A stretch of 64,000 nucleotides of DNA, from NCBI GenBank assembly GCA_947069175.1, contig CAMTDV010000013.1, positions 57,914,610-57,978,609 on the forward strand, read 5' to 3'. The notes below the pieces were generated by a model. That model had not been told where the DNA came from. It did no database searches and saw nothing but the letters and a program-made list of their open reading frames with translations. This document shows, one piece after another, positions 57,619 to 64,000 of the stretch. This stretch comes from Scalesia atractyloides. Taxonomy: Eukaryota > Streptophyta > Magnoliopsida > Asterales > Asteraceae. A program made the translations under genes and the position numbers. Numbering within the stretch: the stretch's first letter is position 1; each line of letters starts with the position of its first letter.

Positions 57619-57997
57619 TGTAACAAAGTAAAACAAACTACAACATCTGCTAAGCTAAACACTGCTATAAACTATACAATGCAAAGTCTGATAGAAAACA
57701 CTGATGAGACATCCTCTGTTGGGCTTCAGCAGAGCTTTGCCTTGACAGACCTTTGAGTCTTCAACAGAGCTTTGCCTTGGCATACCTTAGCTTTAGTCTT
57801 CAGCAGAGCTTTGCTTTGGCAGACTAGCTTTAGTCTTCAGCAGAGCTTTGCCTTGGCAGACCTTTGAGTCTTCATCAAAGCTTTGCTAGGGCAGACCTTT
57901 GACTTTTATCTTCAACAGAGCTTGGCTTCAGCAGATGTTCATTTATTATAAGGATCAGAGGTTGTAGAATATTTTGGCTTTCTCTCATCTAGCATTT
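57619..57997 (-). mobile_element. S1-family LTR fragment, inverted
   Basis: The minus strand matches the S1 LTR from near its start (AGCCAAAATATTCTACAACC) through the GCAAAGCTCTGC array (57720-57935) to the GTTAGTTTGTTATTT-like region (about 57625). TATA and the LTR end are missing. It abuts LTR C on one side and C5 gag on the other, so it is a remnant of a second S1-like insertion. Confidence 0.85.
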
Positions 57998-59242
57998 GTA
58001 GCACCTCAACTTGTCTTTCACAGATCCAGTATGAATGTTTGACATGGGACGGCGACTGTATCTCTTCTAAAGGATGCATCCAATTCTTCAAGTTCTCCTT
58101 CAACAACTTGATTTATCTCTGTAGCAAGAACTGAAGTAGGCAAGAGATCACCTGCAAGAAAGCCATTCAAACTGTTGAGCATGGATGCTGCGAGAGCCAA
58201 CTTCTCTTCATTCTGCTTGGTCAGAAATGCAAGGTTTTCAACAGAGGATGTGGACGGTACATTCTAAGAAGCTGAGGGGTTCACAGGACTATAAACCACG
58301 TTTGTGTGCTAAGGAAATTGCTGAGCAGTAGTAGGTGCAGCTGAGAAGTTCGAAAGAGACATGCCGTACACGTAATTTGTCTTCTGAGCATGTAGCTGAG
58401 TTTGAGTTAACGGACTGAAGACAACATTTGGATTACTATTCATCACCAGGCTAAAAACAAGGTTGGGATTACTTTGAGACATTAAGGTAGCATCAGAACC
58501 GGTCACCCCTGCAGCAATCCTGGAGTTCTTGTGGTTTAGCTCTCTCTGTTGGTTGTTGATTTCACATGATTTGATGGTAGTGATCAGTTCGGTGAGAGTA
58601 ACTTCATTCAGATTTGTAGTACACTTGATCATCGAGACATCGGCATCCCAACTTTTAGGCAGTGAGTTCAAAAGTTGGCGATTCATCCCACTGTAAGTAA
58701 TGGAGATACCAGCACTGATCATCTGTGAGACAAGCTTGACAAACCTCCTGATTTGGTTTTCCATAGTCATCTCCGTAAATATGGTTGAACGAACTGAATT
58801 GCAGGTTCAACATGTTTACCTTGCTAGCCTTCATGTCGGTGTTTCCTTCATATAGATTCTTCAGCATATCCCAGATCTCTTTCGCATTTGTGCAATTTCT
58901 GATAACAATCGAAATGTCAGGACCGAGAGCCATAGTAAGATCCGCCATTGCCTTATTGTCTTCGTCTTTGATTCTTCGATCGTCATCCGTCCACAAACCA
59001 TCAGGTTTTGGAATCTGAGTGTGAGGATCATCTTCAGATACCGGGTTCCTAAGCTTTGTAATACTGCTCAAAACGCCAGGTCCACTCAAAACACTCATCT
59101 CCATACTGCAACCTTGGAATTTTGGTAGATGTTCCGATAATCGATCCAGTTCTTGATGCAACGCCAGAGTCTGAGACTGGATAGCCATCAAGGTAGCGTT
59201 GGCGAGATCCGCAGCAGTCAAAATACCGTTCGGGTTCATCAT
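57998..59242 (-). pseudogene. gag: C5 gag (another Copia family)
   Basis: From ATG at 59242 on the minus strand (MMNPNGILTAADLA): GLWTDDDRRIKDEDNKAMADL, then AKEIWDMLKNLYEGNTDMKASK, a UBN2-type Copia Gag capsid pattern. A frame change near 58780 leads to MENQIRRFVKLVSQM and a long Asn/Gln/Ser-rich part, and a second frame runs 58200-58018. No zinc knuckle is reached before the S1-like LTR fragment cuts the element at about 57997. No pol is present in the window. Confidence 0.85.
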
Positions 59243-59941
59243 TTTTAATTTTACAAAATAGTGATTAATTATATTTTAATTAAAAATAACAAGTCCAATT
59301 GTTCCAATCCGAAATGGTTAACCAGGTCAACTCTGAATAGGAAAGTCAACTCGAAACAGTGTAATCGAATTCGGAACAGTACAGGAACTCAGAACAGCAC
59401 TTTATCCGAGTTGGTATATGTTGATTCGAGTTGGCAGATGATGTATCCGAGATGCGGACAATATTCAACAGTAATGATCTGAGATGCTATTGAAGATGAT
59501 TCGAGATACAAGCAAACTTCAACAGTGATGATCCGAAATGGAATCCGAGATGCAAGCAATTTATTCGAGATAGATTCGAGTTGGTTTGATTCTTCAACCA
59601 AACTATCCGAGATGCGGACAATATTCAACAGTAATGATCCGAGATGCTATTGAAGATGATTCGAGATACAAGCAAACTTCAACAGTGATGATCCGAGATG
59701 GAGAATCCGAGATGCAAGCAATTTATTCGAGATAGATTCGAGTTGGTTCGATTCTTCAACCAAACTATCCAAGATGTGTCCGAGTTGGTTCGAGTCTTCA
59801 ACAGATGATCCGAGATATTCAAGCAGAAGATCCGAGATGATCCGAGATCCAATCTGAGATTCAACAGAACTCCGAAACAGTAGCAGATTTAGTCCGAAAT
59901 CGTGTGATAGAAGATCTGAGCCGTGAAACAGGTTCAAATAA
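59243..59941 (-). other. C5 5' leader with tandem repeats
   Basis: Untranslated. It contains a 160 bp tandem duplication (59444-59603 and 59604-59765) and, at a finer scale, many ATCCGAGATG-type units between 59400 and 59900. The same motif fills the C2 and C3 leaders. Frames of 60-96 codons here are repeat-derived. Confidence 0.85.
59444..59765 (-). repeat. 160 bp tandem duplication in C5 leader
   Basis: TATCCGAGATGCGGACAATA occurs at 59444 and 59604 with nearly the same following 140 bases. A partial third copy starts at 59766. Confidence 0.9.
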
Positions 59942-59953
59942 ACTCCGGTACCA
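59942..59953 (-). promoter_or_regulatory. C5 primer binding site, variant
   Basis: On the minus strand TGGTACCGGAGT at the spot where C2 has TGGTATCAGAGC, two bases from the LTR. Either a decayed Met-tRNA site or a different tRNA. Confidence 0.6.
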
Positions 59954-59955
59954 AT

Positions 59956-60340
59956 TGTAAGTCCCGAAAACCGGATCTACAATATCACATGAGGCTTGTT
60001 TGGTGGCGGAATCCCACAAACAAGCTATGAATCAAAAGTAAAATAAATAAGATGAAGAAGCTAAAAATCAACTTGCATACAAATCTTGAATTTTTCTAAT
60101 ACAACTGAAATGAAACCACACAAAGCCACTAACCCTAATACAACATTATCTATTTATACTAGAGGGTTAGTGCATTAACCTAAAATCCTAAGGCCCAAAG
60201 CCTTCCCCAAGCCCATAATTACAATGTAGCCCACACCACTAATGTAACTAGTTCATAAACCTTATTAGGGGTTGAAGATACATGAAACTCTATCTATGTC
60301 TTTAGTATCCTTTTACAAGGAATGATAATATTTATTTGCT
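59956..60340 (-). mobile_element. C5 5' LTR, outer end unclear
   Basis: It begins (plus strand) TGTAAGTCCC beside the primer site and has an inverted TATA box (TATTTATACTAG near 60150). I cannot find a clean TGTT end on the right, so the limit near 60340 is an estimate. There is no second LTR to compare with. Confidence 0.6.
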
Positions 60341-60848
60341 AGTGTAAGGTTAGTCGTAGTGTAAGGTTAGTAGTAAGAGACTTGGCTACTAAATAATTAT
60401 CTTTGAACACCTTCTTATACAACCTCTTGGAAGCTATATCGCATGGCTAAAGACTTGCTCACTTTATAACCACTGCCTTTACATCATACCCATGAAGCAT
60501 ACTCTTTTTTCCTTCATTTTGTAGACCCACTTATGCTTTAAGTCTCAGTTGGATTTACGCAATCTCAGCGACTTAAAATATTTAGCAATGGGTATAGTTT
60601 TTAAAAATTCCTGAGAAAATTGCTTAAACATACATACCCATAAACCATGCCAATAAATATTTTATATTTTATATTTTCATACATAAAGAAGAAATAGAAA
60701 GAATTTTACATGGTAATTCCAACAGGTAAATTTTACAAACTTACGGGCATATCCGATACCCGATGGATAATGAGTAGACTAATAACCAACAGGTATGGGG
60801 CACACTTTATGAATCTTGATAGACTTATGATTGGGGAATAATGAGATA
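60341..60848. other. Intergenic, possible small TE remnants
   Basis: A 17 bp direct repeat (AGTGTAAGGTTAGT at 60341 and 60358). A minus-strand HKWVYKMKEK string near 60500-60540 looks like the Copia RT fingers but is too short to call. Otherwise AT-rich with no gene. Confidence 0.4.
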
Positions 60849-61230
60849 CGAACAATAACAATACATGAAGCTAAACAGCCTCAGGTTGTGTGAGCTAGGA
60901 AAGGCTACTAAAACGGCAAGAACGATGGTGCAATCAGTTATGCTCTTGGCTTGCGAGGCGATTTGGAAGGCGCGGTATAATCTGATATTCAACAACAAAA
61001 TGGTGGTTGTTAGTTGCATTAATCACGAGGTAAAGGTGTTGGGTTTTTTTATGAAATAGCAGCCATGCTAATATCTTATCTTTTAATGAGTCCCACCGGT
61101 ATAGTTTTGTTTTTTATGTTGATTAGGCTGGTGTTGTTGGCTAGGTATGGGTTTGATGTTGCTTTGTCCTAGCTTTTTGCTAGTTGTTTGTTCTAATAAA
61201 TTCTCGTCTTTATAATAACAAAACAAAACA
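60849..61230 (+). mobile_element. LINE (L1-type) 3' end, 5' truncated
   Basis: The frame near 60865-61059 includes LACEAIWKARYNLIFNNK, the Trp-Lys-Ala-Arg-Asn-like end typical of plant LINE ORF2 after the RT zinc-finger region. It is followed by a 3' UTR with CCTAGCTTTTTGCTAGTTG and TTCTAATAAATTCTCGTC, and an A-rich tail (AACAAAACAAAACAAAG). This fits a 5'-truncated non-LTR copy made by target-primed reverse transcription. Target duplication not determined. Confidence 0.72.
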
Positions 61231-63447
61231 AAGTCAGAAAACAATTGTTATTATTTTTTTTTTTTTTTGGCACAAGTCAACAAATTCTAACAAACCATAC
61301 GATAAACTAAAAGACAAGCCAAAATCATATCTTGACAAACCTCATACTCCGTACCTAACTTCAATCATCAATTTCATCACCAAATCATTGTCGTTAAACC
61401 AAGTAAGTATAAGGTTCGACAAGGTGTAAGTTTCAACTTTTTGCTCTAATCTTTTTTCTAGCAAAAAGGTCCCTTAACCTTTTAGCTCGATAACAAACAA
61501 GCCCCTCAACCCCAGATAATTTTCAAACTCATTCCCAAACAAATCTGCATCAGCGAACACTGCCAACTTAATTTCTTGTGATCTTGTCCAAATCAAAATC
61601 CAAGGACCTATCATCCTTATCAAAGTTCAACGACTTGTTATCGGATTTTATTGTAATTTAGGTCTTGCGGCAACATAAAACGATTCTGTTAAAACACGTA
61701 ATTTTGCAAAGTGACGCACACATCAATTTCATATTTAGATACCATCTAAATATGTGCAATTATAGTAACCTTATGCAAAATAATGCGATTATATTGGTTA
61801 TTCCAAATTAATTACAAGCATTCTTGTTTAAATGAGATATGTACACACACATATATAGCGTCATACTGTGATGTCCGCAATACAATTAAACTCGAAAGGC
61901 TGAAGCAACAGAACAGAAGGTATACATGACATAGACGTGCGCGTGGTTGTATGACTCGAACCAAACCAAAAGCAAATTTTTATTTTGAAAAACCAGTCAA
62001 TTTCGATATGTACAGTTAGTTAGTTATGGTTTTCAATTTTACATTTAGGCTTGAACTTGTTTGGGAATATAAAACAGACCCAAAAATCAAAAAGCAATGT
62101 CTTTTAGCTGAAACTTTTAAATTTGAGCAATAAATTCAAAAACAAACATTCAGTGCAGGTGTCGGACGCCAACTCGGTTTTGGAACGAGGTATAACCAAA
62201 ACCAAATCGTAATTTTTGGATTAACAAACAAAACCGAACTGTCAGATACCGGTTTGGTTCAACTTTGTCGATTGTTTTAGCTAGAGGGTCAGTTAAACAA
62301 AAAATGTCAAAAAGACGAAATTTGTCAAGCAAGCGTCACCTTGTAACAAATTACTTCTTTTAAGATAACGAACTTGCCTTTCATGAACATTTGGGTGTTT
62401 AAATAACTAAATTTACAAGAAATGTCAAAACAACTAACCTTTCAGAGCATTTGGTCAAACAATATTTGTTGGTACAGTACTAGGTAGCATCTTCCATATA
62501 TAAAAGGTGTCTCAACATTTAACATAAAAAAGACAACTTCCACTTTTTTAAGCAAAAGATTTTACAATTTATACAAGTAACCTGGTTGCTTCTGTTTTCA
62601 CAACAATAACCTTCAGAAATAAGTTTAAATCTTATCCAAATTGTATTAGATCAAAAGATGTTTTTATAAGATTGAGTTGTAAGTTATGAAATAGGTCACA
62701 CAGGTTGGCATGCGAGTTGATAGGTTGAAATAAAATTGTGAATGATTAAACGAGTTGATAAACTGACTCTACTTGAAACACTTTTTAAACTCTCTTCTAT
62801 AATTCTAAGTGTGTCGACCGCTCAACATGTTCAGTTTTAGTACAACCCAAAACGGAACTAATTTATAAAATGGCTTGACACATCAATACACACACGACTA
62901 TTTTATTAAACAGATTCAACCGCCCAACCAAAAACCAGATTCTTTCATGTCATGTTAGAAATTACCATCCTCGGTTGTAGGCGAACTATAATTTTTTAAT
63001 CCATTTGACATGTAGACCCATTTAGCTGACCATGACACTTCTAATAAAACACAGTTCAGATCCGTAAGAAAACACGTCCTAAGCACTGCATCTGCTTATC
63101 ATACAATAAAACAAGAGTTTTGTCAAACATATATTCACAGATTGTTTACATACCAGTATAATTGCAAATCCGCACATCAACATAAACTTCTAAATAAAAA
63201 AGTAAAACCTGTCAACCATGCAAAAAATAATCCAAAGTTAGACAATATGAAACATACACCAAAAAATCCTGCAAAAGGCTCACCTGTTATGTTGACTCCA
63301 ATTGATGTTCTCAGCCAAGTCATCTATTCAACAGTATTTCATCTAAAAGTTTTAACCATAATTTCAATTTAGTTACAACTGACCGCAAACCAGATTATAA
63401 CCAGCAGCATTACACAGATGCATACATCTACACATATATCTAGACAC

Positions 63448-63462
63448 GTGTGTGTGTGTGTG
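63448..63462. repeat. Short GT microsatellite
   Basis: Seven and a half GT units, flanked by ACAC and GCATG. Possibly in the 3' flank of the gene at 63700. Confidence 0.85.
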
Positions 63463-63544
63463 CATGATAATAAAATTGATTTCACCGTATCCAGCAGGTA
63501 GGAATATCTAAATTACCGATAAGCCCACAATAAAAAGAAAGACA

Positions 63545-63550
63545 TTTATT
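63545..63550 (-). terminator. Possible polyadenylation signal
   Basis: TTTATT on the plus strand, AATAAA on the minus strand, 150 bases after the stop codon of the gene at 63700. Such hexamers are frequent in AT-rich DNA, so this is tentative. Confidence 0.35.
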
Positions 63551-63699
63551 ACCAGAAAATATAGCAGGAAGCAGCAAAATGCACTACCTGTGTCGGTTCA
63601 GCTGCCAACAGTAAACACAGACTAGTATTAAAGAGCTATCAACACTACACAACCAAAATGAAAACGTTTTTTAAGAGGAAAAACATTTAGACGATAAAA

Positions 63700-64000
63700 T
63701 TAACGAGCAACGCCCTTTTTGGCTCTAAGAGATTCAAGGGCCTTTTCGCGGAGCTCAATTTCAAGTTTCTTCTCATCAGACAATGCTGACTCATCACGAC
63801 TCTTGTCAAAATCAGAAGATGTAGAAACATTCCCATGTGCCTTGAGTTTTAGCTTTTCTGACCGTCGAATATCTTTTTTGCGATGCCTTTCCTCCCGTCG
63901 TATACGTTTTTCTTGTTTTTTGAGTTTTTTCTCCTCTTTGCGTCTTCTCTTAGCTTCCTTTCTGTCTTCTGTATGGGAATCATGACTATTATCATCGCCT
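63700..64000 (-). CDS. C-terminal exon of a Lys/Arg-rich nuclear-type protein, partial
   Basis: On the minus strand one frame is open for all 100 codons from the window edge to TAA (plus bases 63700-63702). It has no Met, so it is the end of a larger protein. The first half is extremely basic and charged (KEAKRRRKEEKKLKKQEK, then RREERHRKK), probably one long helix. A Ser/Asp-rich linker follows, and it ends in EIELREKALESLRAKKGVAR. The short ELREKALESLRAKKG end is, from memory, like plant SRRM1/PWI-type splicing proteins. That naming is weak. Absence of stops, codon regularity and lack of TE motifs support a true host gene. Confidence 0.7.
   Translation of the reverse strand, partial: GDDNSHDSHTEDRKEAKRRRKEEKKLKKQEKRIRREERHRKKDIRRSEKLKLKAHGNVSTSSDFDKSRDESALSDEKKLEIELREKALESLRAKKGVAR

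Larger units (their letters stand above)
61231..63699. other. AT-rich intergenic region left of the cellular gene
   Basis: No convincing gene or intact transposon. A run of T is at about 61249-61269. A stretch at 62160-62280 with ACCAAAACC and GGTTTGGTTC is faintly inverted-repeat-like. The part from about 63100 may include downstream sequence of the gene on the minus strand. Confidence 0.5.

Noticed and set aside
59389..59937. Repeated 61-96 codon minus-strand frames with Ser-Asn-Gln-Leu units
   Set aside because: They arise from the tandem leader repeats of C5, lie upstream of gag next to the primer site, and shift frame between repeat units.
60480..60560. Minus-strand HKWVYKMKEK string like the Copia RT fingers
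   Set aside because: Only about 10 residues match and the flanks do not continue as RT, so it may be chance or a very old remnant.
62150..62340. Possible MITE from the ACCAAAACC / GGTTTGGTTC pair
   Set aside because: The inverted similarity is short and imperfect and no target duplication is visible.

Overview
The window is plant nuclear DNA, and almost all of it is nested, decayed LTR retrotransposons. The Copia and Gypsy domain arrangements, initiator-Met tRNA primer sites, 3 kb Gypsy LTRs and Sirevirus-type extra 3' ORFs point to a eudicot. My recollection of similar gag and 3'-ORF sequences favours Asteraceae, but that is inference and I could not run a search. Every retrotransposon reading frame carries stops or frameshifts. 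The only likely cellular coding sequence is a partial exon at the extreme right edge, minus strand, 63700-64000. Element names here (G1, S1, C1 and so on) are local labels.

Left to right: G1 (1-6213, plus) is the 3' part of a Ty3/Gypsy element with a chromodomain-like tail and a truncated LTR. S1 (6214-44437, plus) is a Sirevirus-like Copia with a clipped 5' LTR, gag, pol, an extra 3' ORF and a complete 3' LTR. Inside the S1 gag/pro region sits C1 (9062-33021, minus), a second Copia with both LTRs, two gag zinc knuckles and a long 3' ORF. Inside the end of the C1 3' ORF sits C2 (9694-19246, minus), a third Copia with both LTRs. A truncated relative of C2, C3 (40177-43427, minus), interrupts the S1 3' ORF.

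Right of S1 there is an inverted Gypsy LTR fragment (44438-45045). It is followed by G2 (45046-57618, plus), a Gypsy element reduced to a clipped 5' LTR, the last part of pol and a 3162 bp 3' LTR. C1b (47175-53918, minus), a truncated relative of C1, lies inside G2. Then come an S1-family LTR fragment (57619-57997, minus), a fourth Copia family C5 (gag, leader and LTR, 57998 to about 60340, minus), a LINE 3' end (60849-61230, plus), AT-rich intergenic DNA, and the end of the cellular gene.

The nesting gives relative ages: S1 is older than C1, which is older than C2. The least ordinary signals are non-coding: palindrome clusters in the LTR, leader and 3'-ORF upstream region of C1; degenerate leader repeats shared by C2, C3 and C5; polypurine tracts inside elements; an atypical 25 bp duplication around C2; and the same nonsense codon at the chromodomain tryptophan position in both Gypsy copies.
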